From an uncultured Collinsella sp. (GTDB taxonomy: Bacteria; Actinomycetota; Coriobacteriia; Coriobacteriales; Coriobacteriaceae), in the NCBI GenBank assembly GCA_938023905.1, contig CALJCO010000073.1, positions 1 through 28,324 of the forward strand: a DNA stretch of 28,324 bases, in the 5' to 3' direction. The notes below the pieces were generated by a model. That model worked only from the letters and a program-made list of their open reading frames with translations, ran no database searches and was not told the origin of the DNA. The translations under genes and the position numbers were made by a program. This document shows positions 1-7,050 of this stretch, one piece after another. How positions within the stretch are numbered: position 1 is the stretch's first letter; each line of letters starts with the position of its first letter.

Positions 1-3000
1 TAGATCTTGCCGCTGGCTTCCAGAATCTCCTGCACCTGATCGGTGGTCAGGGCGTCCAGACCGCAGCCGAAAGAGTTGAGCTGGATCAGGTCCAGGTCGT
101 TGCGCATCGTCACAAAACGGGCGACGGCGTACAGGCGGCTGTGGTACATCCACTGGTCGACGACGCGGATGGGGCGCTCGGGCTTCACCAGATGCGCGAG
201 CGAATCCTCGGTAAAGACCGCAAAGCCAAAGCTCGAGATAAGCTCAGGCAGGGCATGGTTGATCTCGGGGTCGTTATGGTAGGGACGACCGGCGAGCACG
301 ATGCCGTGACCGCCATGGTCCTCGACCCACTTAAGAGCCTCCTCGCCCATGGTCTGGATGTCCTCGTGGAAACGCGCATCGGCCTCAAAGGCGGCGTTGA
401 CGGCGGCATCGACCTCGGAGCGCGTGATCTTGGGTCCACGCACGCGACCGCGACCGGCTTGCGCATCGGCCACGCGGTCGACGGCGAGCACCTGGTACAG
501 GCGGCGCTTGAGCTCGGTCTTGTCGTGATAGGGCACAAACGGGTACAGGAACTCGATGTTCTGCTCGCGAATCTCGTCGATATTGAGCGCCAGCGCCGTG
601 GGGTAGCTCATGACGATGGGGCAGTTATAGCAGTTGCCGGCGGTCGGATCCTCCTTGCGCTCCCAGCGCACGCACGGCATCCAGATAAAGTCGACGTCGC
701 GGTCGATAAGGTTCATCACGTGGCCGTGGCTCATCTTGGCCGGATAGCATACGCTCTCGGACGGCATGGACTCGATACCCGCCTGGTAGGTCTTCTTGCT
801 CGATTGGTCGGACAACTGCACGCTAAAGCCCAGGCGCGTAAAGAACGCGTGCCAGAAGGGGTAGTTCTCGTACATGTTGAGCGCGCGCGGGATACCCACG
901 GTGCCGCGCGGGGCCTCGTCGGGGCTCAGCACCTCGCGGTTAAAGAGCAGCTCGTTTTTCTTTTTGAAGAGGTTGGGGGCCTCGGTCTTCTGCTTTTTGT
1001 GGCCGGCACCCTTCTCGCAGCGGTTACCGGTAATGAAGCGCCTGCCGCCGCCAAAGTCGTTGACGGTGAGCTGGCAGTTGTTGGAGCAACGTCCGCAGCG
1101 GACGTGTTTTTGCGTCACGGTGAGGTGCGCGATATCCTCGGCAGAAAGAATGGTCGAGGTGCCGTCGGCGCCGGCGCGATCGCGGGCGAGCAGGGCCGCA
1201 CCGTAGGCGCCCATGCAGCCGGCGATGTCGGGGCGCACGGCATGCACGCCGGTGAGCTGCTCAAACGCGCGCAGCGTGGCATCGGACATAAAGGTGCCAC
1301 CCTGGACGATCACCTGACTGCCGATCTCCTTGGGGTCGCGCAGCTTAATGACCTTGAACAGGGCATTCTTGATGACAGAATAGGACAGGCCGGCCGCGAT
1401 GTCGCCCACCGTGGCGCCTTCCTTTTGCGCCTGCTTAACGCGCGAGTTCATAAAGACCGTGCAGCGGCTGCCCAGGTCGACCGGGGCCTTGGCGTGGATG
1501 GCGGCATCGGCAAACGCGCGCACGTCCATGTCCATGGAGACGGCGAAGCTCTCGATAAAGCTGCCGCAGCCCGACGAGCAGGCCTCATTGAGCATGATGT
1601 GCTCGATGACGCCGTCCTTGACGCGCAGGCACTTCATGTCCTGGCCGCCAATGTCCAGAATGAACTCGACGCCGGGCAGGAACGCCTTGGCGCCGCGCAG
1701 GTGTGCGACAGTCTCGATCTCGCCGGAGTCGGCCTTGAGAGCCTCGATGAGCAGCGCCTCGCCGTAGCCCGTGGTGGTCACGTGGCCGATGGTGCAGCCC
1801 GCGGGAATGTGGTTGTAGAAATCGGCCATGATGACCTTGGCCGTGCCCAGGATGTCGCCGTTGTTGTTGCCGTACCAGGTGTGCAACAGCTGGCCGTCCT
1901 CGCCCACGAGTGCAGCCTTCATGGTGGTGGAACCGGCGTCGATGCCGATGAACACGCGGCCGGTGTAGCCGTCGAGCTTGCCCTTGGGGACGACTTCGGT
2001 GTCGTGGCGACCCTTGAACTCGGCAAAGTCCTCGTCGGTGGCAAAGAGCGGATCCAGGCGCTCGACCTCAGCACCCTGCGTGTCGCCCAAGCTGTCGATG
2101 GCCTCGATAAGCTGTGGGAACGTGCTGAGCTTGTTGGACTCGTGCGCCATGGCGGCGCCGCTCGCTACAAACAGGTGGGCGTTTTGGGGCACGATACGGT
2201 GCTCCTCGTCCAGGTTGAGCGTGAGGTAGAAGCGGTGACGCAGCTCGGAGAGATACTGCAGCGGGCCGCCCAGGAAGGCGACGTTGCCGCGGATGGGACG
2301 GCCGCACGCCAGGCCCGAGATGGTCTGGGTCACAACGGCCTGGAAGATGGAGGCGGCCACATCCTCGGGACGGGCGCCCTCGTTGAGCAGCGGTTGCACG
2401 TCGGTCTTGGCAAAGACGCCGCAGCGACTGGCGATGGGATAGATGGTGGTCGCGTTGGCCGCGAGCTCGTTGAGGCCGCTCGCGTCGGTGTGCAGCAGGG
2501 TTGCCATCTGGTCGATGAACGCGCCCGTACCGCCGGCGCAGGTGCCGTTCATGCGCTGCTCAATGCCGTTGTCGAAGTAGATGATCTTGGCGTCCTCGCC
2601 GCCCAGCTCGATGGCGACATCGGTGGCCGGGATAAGGGTCTCGACGGCGCGTTTGCTGGCGATGACCTCCTGGACAAACTCCAGGTCGAGCCACTGGGAC
2701 AGCAGCAGGCCGCCCGAGCCGGTAATGGCGCAGGTCATCTGGGCCGTCGGCAGCACGGTCGCGGCACCCTCGAACAGGTCGCGGGCGCAGGCACGGACGT
2801 CGGTGTGATGGCGCTGGTACTTGGCGTAGACGATCTGGTTGTCGTCGTTGAGCACGGCGAGCTTAACGGTAGTGGAACCCACGTCGATGCCCAGGTGCAG
2901 GTTGCCACGAGCGTTCTCGGGGTTGAAGATCGCGCCTTCGGGGGCGTGGGCGGCGGCTACGGGCTCAGCGGCGGTAGCGGGCTCGCTGACGACGGACGTC

Positions 3001-3152
3001 TCCCCTGCCACGTTCTTGGCATCGGCAACTGCCTCAGCAACTTTCTCGGCAGCCGCGGTCGCGGCCTTCTGCGCGGCGTCCACCACGGCGGGCGCAGCCT
3101 CGCGTGCGGCAGCGACCACACGGTCTTTAATGCCCTCGACGAGTTTGCTCAT
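1..3152 (-). CDS. Acyl-CoA dehydratase activase-like protein (two BcrAD/BadFG ATPase domains + DUF2229), C-terminus beyond window
   Basis: The reverse strand is open from ATG 3152 to the left edge (1050 codons), so the C-terminus is missing. After an Ala-rich, probably flexible N-terminus (residues 1-80) come two ASKHA ATPase modules: GIDVGSTTVK (about 88-97) with its Cys loop CAGGTGAF (205-212), and GIDAGSTTM (403-411) with Cys525 in CSSGCGSF. A Cys-rich stretch near 680-690 (RCCGRCSNNC) precedes a DUF2229-type region with CYPAKMSHGH (Cys802). In the HgdC archetype the ATPase dimer holds a [4Fe-4S] cluster and passes an electron to a 2-hydroxyacyl-CoA dehydratase on ATP hydrolysis. The large fused forms like this one have no firmly established substrate. 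The RBS (AGAGGAGA) overlaps the stop of the TetR gene 11 bp upstream, so the two genes are probably co-translated. The family is certain; the reaction is inferred. Confidence 0.9.
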   Translation of the reverse strand, partial: MSKLVEGIKDRVVAAAREAAPAVVDAAQKAATAAAEKVAEAVADAKNVAGETSVVSEPATAAEPVAAAHAPEGAIFNPENARGNLHLGIDVGSTTVKLAVLNDDNQIVYAKYQRHHTDVRACARDLFEGAATVLPTAQMTCAITGSGGLLLSQWLDLEFVQEVIASKRAVETLIPATDVAIELGGEDAKIIYFDNGIEQRMNGTCAGGTGAFIDQMATLLHTDASGLNELAANATTIYPIASRCGVFAKTDVQPLLNEGARPEDVAASIFQAVVTQTISGLACGRPIRGNVAFLGGPLQYLSELRHRFYLTLNLDEEHRIVPQNAHLFVASGAAMAHESNKLSTFPQLIEAIDSLGDTQGAEVERLDPLFATDEDFAEFKGRHDTEVVPKGKLDGYTGRVFIGIDAGSTTMKAALVGEDGQLLHTWYGNNNGDILGTAKVIMADFYNHIPAGCTIGHVTTTGYGEALLIEALKADSGEIETVAHLRGAKAFLPGVEFILDIGGQDMKCLRVKDGVIEHIMLNEACSSGCGSFIESFAVSMDMDVRAFADAAIHAKAPVDLGSRCTVFMNSRVKQAQKEGATVGDIAAGLSYSVIKNALFKVIKLRDPKEIGSQVIVQGGTFMSDATLRAFEQLTGVHAVRPDIAGCMGAYGAALLARDRAGADGTSTILSAEDIAHLTVTQKHVRCGRCSNNCQLTVNDFGGGRRFITGNRCEKGAGHKKQKTEAPNLFKKKNELLFNREVLSPDEAPRGTVGIPRALNMYENYPFWHAFFTRLGFSVQLSDQSSKKTYQAGIESMPSESVCYPAKMSHGHVMNLIDRDVDFIWMPCVRWERKEDPTAGNCYNCPIVMSYPTALALNIDEIREQNIEFLYPFVPYHDKTELKRRLYQVLAVDRVADAQAGRGRVRGPKITRSEVDAAVNAAFEADARFHEDIQTMGEEALKWVEDHGGHGIVLAGRPYHNDPEINHALPELISSFGFAVFTEDSLAHLVKPERPIRVVDQWMYHSRLYAVARFVTMRNDLDLIQLNSFGCGLDALTTDQVQEILEASGKI

Positions 3153-3163
3153 TGTCTCTCCTC

Positions 3164-3874
3164 TTAGTTGTTGGACTCGACGGTTGCGGCGGTGTCGACC
3201 GCGTCCTCGAGCTGCAGATTCAATAGCTTCATGCCGTATTCCGGCACGTTGATATCGATGGGTTGGCCATACAGGTCGCCGGGGCGCACAAAGGCGATAA
3301 CCGTCATGATGCGCGCTATGGTCTCGGGCGATTCGGTGAGCCCACGCTCAAACCAGCGCTGAATCAGGCCGACCTCGGCACTCACGACGTAGGTGACGTA
3401 GTAGTCAAAGAACGTGCCCAGCGCCAGGCCCAAAATGCCCGTCTGCGCACGCGGCGCCACGGCCTCACGTGCGGTGTCGATAATCCTTTTAATGAAGGCC
3501 TGGTCGCCGCCCGGACCCAGCAGCGCACCGATTAAGTCGCGGTTGGCCGCAAGATAACGCAGCAGCTCAACCGAACCGGGCGCCGGCTCGAGCTCGTCAA
3601 TGTTACGGTAAAGATCGGGCAGCTGAGCTGCGGTGATGAGCTCAATGCGCTCACGGATCTCGGCCAGCAAGCCGTCCTCGATTTGATTGATAAAGTCAGG
3701 GATATCGCGGTAGTGCGAATAGAACGTACGACGCGTAAGACCGGCGCGCTCGGTGAGCGACGCGACATTAATGCGCGAAAGGTCGCCGCTTTCGGCAAGC
3801 TCGCTAGCAAGTGCCTGGCGAAGAGCACGCTGTGAGCGAAGGGACCGGCGATCGCATTTCTCGAGCTGGGACAA
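3164..3874 (-). CDS. TetR/AcrR-family transcriptional regulator
   Basis: A 236-aa protein with an N-terminal helix-turn-helix (about residues 33-58, with the typical SLTERAGLTRRTFYSHYRD pattern) and an all-alpha C-terminal ligand/dimer domain like the TetR_C group found in DhaS-type regulators. The start is TTG at 3874, chosen because AAGGAGG lies 4 nt upstream and no ATG fits better. Its stop is 11 bp before the activase gene, so the two form one transcription unit. The promoter region contains two palindromes with TGTGC/GCACA half-sites (3896-3940), which suggests autoregulation and control of the activase gene. The ligand is unknown; a CoA thioester or other fermentation intermediate would fit the partner but is only a guess. 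Confidence 0.88.
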   Translation of the reverse strand: MSQLEKCDRRSLRSQRALRQALASELAESGDLSRINVASLTERAGLTRRTFYSHYRDIPDFINQIEDGLLAEIRERIELITAAQLPDLYRNIDELEPAPGSVELLRYLAANRDLIGALLGPGGDQAFIKRIIDTAREAVAPRAQTGILGLALGTFFDYYVTYVVSAEVGLIQRWFERGLTESPETIARIMTVIAFVRPGDLYGQPIDINVPEYGMKLLNLQLEDAVDTAATVESNN

Positions 3875-3895
3875 GCGTCCTCCTTGTTACTCAGC

Positions 3896-3940
3896 CTGTG
3901 CGCTATTGCACAGTGCGAGTATTATTGCACACCGTGTGCA
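3896..3940 (-). promoter_or_regulatory. Double palindromic operator candidate for the TetR-activase operon
   Basis: Two inverted repeats share the half-site TGTGC/GCACA: CTGTGC-N6-GCACAG (3896-3913) and the perfect 15-mer TGCACACCGTGTGCA (3926-3940). Their centres are about 28 bp apart. They lie 22 and 52 nt upstream of the TTG start, where the promoter and leader must be. No clear -35/-10 pair could be fixed. Confidence 0.55.
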
Positions 3941-3965
3941 TCAACACGTAAAGGCAATATTTGGA

Positions 3966-3996
3966 ATGTGACGAGGGGGCAGTCCCTTTGTCACAT
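3966..3996. repeat. Palindromic element, TGTGAC family, degenerate copy
   Basis: 31 bp with perfect outer arms ATGTGAC/GTCACAT and an imperfect centre (AGGGGGCAGTCCCT). It is the same element as the perfect copy at 4680-4710. Read on the minus strand it forms a hairpin downstream of the 41-aa peptide gene and could serve as a weak terminator for its mRNA, although there is no T-run. Confidence 0.6.
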
Positions 3997-4015
3997 CCCA
4001 CGGCGGCATTACCGA

Positions 4016-4044
4016 TTGTCCAAAATGTCATTCATGGGTAGAAT
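4016..4044 (+). promoter_or_regulatory. Candidate sigma-70-type promoter for an antisense RNA
   Basis: TTGTCC (-35, 4 of 6 matches) and TAGAAT (-10, 5 of 6) are separated by exactly 17 bp, giving a predicted start near 4052. No plus-strand gene follows. The next feature in that direction is the 3' end of the minus-strand 41-aa peptide gene. Confidence 0.4.
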
Positions 4045-4051
4045 AGTGTTG

Positions 4052-4136
4052 ACGGCAGCCCAAGTTGTAGCTGGCTGGGCAGCGCCGTTGCTTGTTTTAG
4101 GGGGTCAACGCCTTAGCGGCGGCGACCCCTTCTGTT
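4052..4136 (+). ncRNA. Possible antisense RNA (about 85 nt) against the 41-aa peptide mRNA
   Basis: The candidate RNA starts after the promoter at 4016-4044 and ends at a GC-rich hairpin (GGGGTC-aa-CGCC-loop-GGCG-gc-GACCCC, 4101-4129) followed by TTCTGTT. It would pair with the last eight codons and the 3'UTR of the convergent peptide gene, the geometry of 3'-overlapping type I antitoxins such as RatA and SR4. It is predicted only from the promoter/terminator pair and has no expression evidence. Confidence 0.3.
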
Positions 4137-4238
4137 ACGCTTCGAGCGTTGCTTGAGTACCTCGGAAAGTCCGATAAGCGTCGTAAGAAGCGAGACCAAT
4201 GCGGTCAGGAGCCTCACGAAATCAATCAAATCGGTCAT
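4113..4238 (-). CDS. Small hydrophobic/basic membrane peptide, type I toxin-like (41 aa)
   Basis: The sequence begins MTDLIDFVRLLTALVSLL. Residues 4-28 form one probable transmembrane helix, and the last 13 residues contain nine Lys/Arg. The RBS is unusually strong (GGGAGGTG, 8 nt from ATG 4238); an in-frame ATG at 4244 is too close to it. The RBS can pair with CCCTCC just upstream in a short hairpin (4247-4265). Upstream lie an extended -10 (TGATAGAAT) and a LexA-like box. One membrane helix plus a cationic tail, RBS occlusion and a convergent RNA are the hallmarks of type I toxins or small holin-like peptides. It could instead be an ordinary small membrane protein. No homologue was identified by eye. 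Confidence 0.55.
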   Translation of the reverse strand: MTDLIDFVRLLTALVSLLTTLIGLSEVLKQRSKRNRRGRRR

Positions 4239-4246
4239 GGGCATCA

Positions 4247-4265
4247 CCTCCCATCAGATGGAGGG
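4247..4265 (-). promoter_or_regulatory. Hairpin occluding the RBS of the 41-aa peptide gene
   Basis: On the minus strand CCCTCCAT and ATGGGAGG are separated by CTG and pair with one mismatch and one G-U. This buries GGGAGG, the Shine-Dalgarno sequence. Such occlusion is common in type I toxin mRNAs; here it is a structural prediction only. Confidence 0.4.
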
Positions 4266-4302
4266 CGCTGCCCGGCACATGGAACTGCCGTCAACGATAC
4301 CG

Positions 4303-4345
4303 ATTCTATCAAAGCGCAGTTAGATATGCGAATGTTTGTTCGCAT
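4303..4345 (-). promoter_or_regulatory. Promoter with LexA-like box upstream of the 41-aa peptide gene
   Basis: The minus strand carries an extended -10, TGA-TAGAAT (-10 at 4308-4303), giving a start near 4296 and a leader of about 58 nt. The -35 zone is inside a 20-bp inverted repeat ATGCGAA-N6-TTCGCAT (4326-4345). Its core CGAACAAACATTCG (minus strand, 4342-4329) differs at one position from the Gram-positive SOS box CGAAC-N4-GTTCG. A repressor bound here would cover the -35. Confidence 0.45.
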
Positions 4346-4358
4346 TTCAGAAGATCGG

Positions 4359-4403
4359 AGCTCGGGTATGGCGAAGGAGCAGTTCCTTTGCCATACCCGA
4401 GCT
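4359..4403. repeat. 45-bp palindrome with 14-bp perfect arms
   Basis: The arms AGCTCGGGTATGGC and GCCATACCCGAGCT are exact complements around a 17-nt centre that contains AAGGA...TCCTT. It has the same architecture as the TGTGAC elements at 3966 and 4680 but a different arm sequence. It lies just upstream of the LexA-like promoter. Confidence 0.6.
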
Positions 4404-4679
4404 TGTCGCCGAACTGCCAACTACATTTTTCGATTTATTCGGCCACGCTACTGGTTTTGTATAAATGCACCGCCGGGATTATCTGAGGGTTTTTGTCCTT
4501 ATTTGAGCGTATACATGCCCATTTGCGCACTTACGTCACCGAATCAAACACCATTAGAGGCATGAATGTTCCCGAGAGGGCATCTTTAGCCATTTAACGA
4601 CCTCCGACAGGCCGAATAACTCGAAATTTGTTGGTGGCGAAAGCGTGACAGTCCTATACGCCAAAAGCCGGTATCTCCC
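4404..4679. other. AT-richer gene-poor stretch
   Basis: I see no convincing gene in these 276 bp apart from the doubtful 20-codon frame at 4531-4593. Composition is less GC-rich than the flanking genes. A plus-strand open frame crossing 4149-4565 has no RBS and no recognisable protein character. Confidence 0.5.
4531..4593 (-). CDS. Doubtful 20-aa ORF with strong RBS
   Basis: ATG 4593 follows GGAGGTCGTTAA and encodes MAKDALSGTFMPLMVFDSVT before TAA. The same frame then stays open for about 31 further codons, so this may be a gene remnant interrupted by a stop rather than a complete small gene. The peptide is not recognisable. It is listed only because of the RBS. Confidence 0.22.
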   Translation of the reverse strand: MAKDALSGTFMPLMVFDSVT

Positions 4680-4710
4680 ATGTGACAAAGGGACAGTCCC
4701 TTTGTCACAT
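4680..4710. repeat. Perfect 31-bp palindrome, TGTGAC family
   Basis: Two 15-bp arms (ATGTGACAAAGGGAC and its exact complement) flank a single central A. It abuts the stop codon of the HAD gene. Read from that gene it is a hairpin without a U-tract, so it may stall or process the transcript, or be a REP-like mobile palindrome. A degenerate copy is at 3966-3996. Confidence 0.75.
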
Positions 4711-5573
4711 TATTCAATGATGGTGCGGGAGCTCTGCTTATGCATGGTGGCGAGCATGTGTTTGGGGACGGCGTGGACCATGCAGCTGCCGATAGTTGCG
4801 CTCGCAGCAGCCTTAGCTGCATCGCTAGCGTTTTTGGTCGCATAGCTGTGGCGGAAACGCTTGAGCATGGCGATGTCGTTGCCGCCGTCGCCGTAGACCG
4901 CGACCTCGTCCTCGGCAATACCGTAGTAGCCCGCCAGCCAGGCCACACTCTCGCCCTTGTTGCACGCCACGTCCGTGATCTCGAACATCACCGGATCGAA
5001 CGGCGCGTTGACCACATGGTCCGAGCGTTCGGCAAGATAGGCCTTAAGGTCACGCTCCAGCTCGGGCGAGGTCACGCGACAATTGATCTTGCATACATCG
5101 TGGCGCAGGATGTCACCGATCGACTGGTCGAAATACTGCTCCTCGTGATACCCACCGCGCGCACGCATGCCGCGCATCACAATACGCTTGATGGGGCTGT
5201 CCTTTTTAAAGCCCGCCTGATGCATCTCGAACGAACCGCTCGAGTACATGCCATCGGGCGTGGAGCAATCAAAGCAAATGTCCGGGAACGCCTTGAGCAG
5301 TTCCTCAGTGACCTGCGGGTCGATGGTCCAAGTCTTGAGCACCTCGCCATGGCTGTCGCGCACGATGGATCCATTGGAGCAGCAGGCGTCAAGCGCCAAG
5401 CCCGTAAAGCCATGCTCGCCGATCGGCAACGTCGAGCGTCCAGTCGCGGGAACCACGTGCAGGCCAGCCTCAGTCAGCTCGCGAATGGCGCGGCGGATGG
5501 TCCCATCCGCCTCGTGCAGGGCGTTCAGCAGCGTTCCGTCTAAGTCACTCGCGAACATCTTGATCATGGACAT
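4710..5573 (-). CDS. HAD-superfamily hydrolase, Cof/IIB type
   Basis: A 287-aa haloacid-dehalogenase-fold phosphatase of the Cof (class IIB) type. Motif I is DLDGTL near residues 10-15 (nucleophile Asp10, acid/base Asp12), and the C-terminal motif IV GDGGNDIAML is near residue 229; the central segment would be the type C2 cap. Relatives dephosphorylate sugar phosphates, flavin precursors or nucleotides, and the substrate cannot be read from sequence. The start is ATG 5573 because GAAGGAG lies 6 nt upstream; the open frame extends 29 codons further but without an RBS. Both RBS and start codon are inside a 22-bp perfect inverted repeat. The gene ends at the palindrome 4680-4710. Confidence 0.9.
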   Translation of the reverse strand: MSMIKMFASDLDGTLLNALHEADGTIRRAIRELTEAGLHVVPATGRSTLPIGEHGFTGLALDACCSNGSIVRDSHGEVLKTWTIDPQVTEELLKAFPDICFDCSTPDGMYSSGSFEMHQAGFKKDSPIKRIVMRGMRARGGYHEEQYFDQSIGDILRHDVCKINCRVTSPELERDLKAYLAERSDHVVNAPFDPVMFEITDVACNKGESVAWLAGYYGIAEDEVAVYGDGGNDIAMLKRFRHSYATKNASDAAKAAASATIGSCMVHAVPKHMLATMHKQSSRTIIE

Positions 5574-5622
5574 GCCTCTCCTTCGTCTGCCCGATATTGT
5601 AGACGAAGGAGAGGCATGTCCA
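5567..5622. repeat. 22-bp perfect inverted repeat over the RBS and start of the HAD gene
   Basis: The arms 5567-5588 and 5601-5622 are exact reverse complements around a 12-nt spacer. In HAD mRNA this is a very stable hairpin holding the Shine-Dalgarno sequence and AUG. On the other strand the symmetric copy creates an equivalent RBS-ATG (5616) opening a 67-codon frame antisense to the MFS gene end, which is probably not a gene. Confidence 0.85.
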
Positions 5623-5682
5623 AACAATGCCGTCCCGGCGCGGCGTACCACCGCCTTCACAAATTCACGGTGCCCCAGCGCG

Positions 5683-6945
5683 TTAAGACAATCGCCGCAA
5701 TCGATTTTTCAGCCGATAAAACAGAGCCGTCGTCAACGTCAGCACCGCCAACATGGCTGCGAATACAATCGCCGGTGTCCATCGATCATATGCAACCCCG
5801 TACGTCAATTGGCCGATAGGCGTTGCGCAGGAAAGGACCATGTAAACGACCGAAAGCACTTTTCCGCAGAGCTCAGTCGGCGCTACCCGCTGAACAAACG
5901 CGGTGATTTCAACCGACGTAATGCTCGCCCACACCATGACCCATGCCGAACCAACCGCAAACACGGTGAACACGCATACATCTACGCCGAACAGCAGCGT
6001 AACAATAATCGGCGCGACTCCAAAACAGATCATCGCAACATATCGGCATATGCCATTGAAAGAAAAACGATGCGGCCAAATGCCGACCAAGCCACTGCCG
6101 GTAAGACCACCCAGGCCCAGAGCAACCTCAACTATCCCAACGCAGGACGATTGCATACCGAGATGCTTTGTAACAATAATGGGAGCGCCAATCGTTAGCC
6201 CAACCAACGCAAGGTTCAAAACTGCCGCAAGCAAAATCACAGCGACCAATGATGCATTTTGCAACAGATACCGAATCGACTCCCGAAAATCGTTTCGGCA
6301 TGTCGTGCGAGTCGCGCCGTCTCTCATCGTTTCAGATGAGGCGTTTTGCTTGAGTGCGACCCCAAACAAGAGAGCTGAAATCGCAAACGCCACCGACGCG
6401 GTTGTGCAAAGAGCATCGATGCCAAAGCACCCATAGACTGCCGTCCCGACCACAGGACCCAAGATATTGCTCACCATGGTCATCTGCGAAACCAATGCAG
6501 TGGCCCGCTCAACCTTCTCTTCACCCGCCATACGCACCGTCTCAATTTGGAGCATTGGCTTTAGCAGCGATTGAACACCATATTGAACACAAAGTATCGC
6601 TACTACGACGACCGCAAGAGGCAACGAGCGCTTCATGGGGATAGACAGCAGTGATGCAGTCATCAGAGCAATGCCGAGGGACACGAGGACCTCGCGGTGT
6701 CTTCCCCGATCCGCTAAGATCCCACCAGCCGGAGTTGCGAGTACGCCGGGTATGAACGCCGTCGCCACGACGGCGCCATATAACGTTGACGATCCACTGC
6801 AATCGAACAAGTAAAGTGGATACGCAAAGCACAGCGCCGACAGCATCGAATACGTGCACAGCTGCGCAACCAGAAGTTCCGCGAGCCTGATTGACCGCAC
6901 TGTTTTTGATTTCAACGAGACGCCGACGTCTCTCAGCCCAGCCAT
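5683..6945 (-). CDS. MFS transporter, probable drug/metabolite exporter
   Basis: A 420-aa integral membrane protein with about twelve hydrophobic segments and the major facilitator motif A between TM2 and TM3 (GGILADRGRHREVL), similar in type to EntS/MFS_3 exporters. Proton-driven efflux across the cytoplasmic membrane is the likely role; the substrate is unknown. The start is ATG 6945 behind AGGGGGTGGG; an upstream in-frame ATG adds 26 residues without a good RBS. It lies 100 bp downstream of a TetR gene on the same strand, and that gap contains palindromes fitting local repression. Regulator plus exporter is a standard drug-responsive pair. Confidence 0.88.
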   Translation of the reverse strand: MAGLRDVGVSLKSKTVRSIRLAELLVAQLCTYSMLSALCFAYPLYLFDCSGSSTLYGAVVATAFIPGVLATPAGGILADRGRHREVLVSLGIALMTASLLSIPMKRSLPLAVVVVAILCVQYGVQSLLKPMLQIETVRMAGEEKVERATALVSQMTMVSNILGPVVGTAVYGCFGIDALCTTASVAFAISALLFGVALKQNASSETMRDGATRTTCRNDFRESIRYLLQNASLVAVILLAAVLNLALVGLTIGAPIIVTKHLGMQSSCVGIVEVALGLGGLTGSGLVGIWPHRFSFNGICRYVAMICFGVAPIIVTLLFGVDVCVFTVFAVGSAWVMVWASITSVEITAFVQRVAPTELCGKVLSVVYMVLSCATPIGQLTYGVAYDRWTPAIVFAAMLAVLTLTTALFYRLKNRLRRLS

Positions 6946-6961
6946 AAGCCCACCCCCTATA

Positions 6962-7050
6962 CATATCACTAGTATGTATTTAATGACTTGAAAAGGGCAG
7001 CCGTGGCTACCCTCACAAATCAATTACATACCGTTGGTATCTATATTACC
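6962..7050 (-). promoter_or_regulatory. Intergenic palindromes between TetR and MFS genes (operator candidates)
   Basis: ATACC-GTT-GGTAT (7028-7040) overlaps GGTA-N7-TACC (7036-7050, covering the TetR stop codon). Nearer the MFS start an inverted repeat ATACATA-N7-TATGTAT lies around 6962. Their position before the exporter gene suggests binding by the neighbouring TetR. No confident -35/-10 assignment could be made. Confidence 0.4.

Noticed and set aside
141..3167. A 1008-codon plus-strand open frame
   Set aside because: It is antisense to the activase-like gene, has no recognisable domain and a biased Val/Gly/Ala/His composition typical of the reverse frame of GC-rich genes.
4149..4565. 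A 138-codon plus-strand frame in the intergenic gap
   Set aside because: No RBS, no protein-like character, and it overlaps the better supported 41-aa gene and palindromes.
5616..5819. A 67-codon plus-strand frame with a perfect RBS
   Set aside because: The RBS exists only because of the inverted repeat at 5567-5622, and the frame is antisense to the MFS gene end with no recognisable product.
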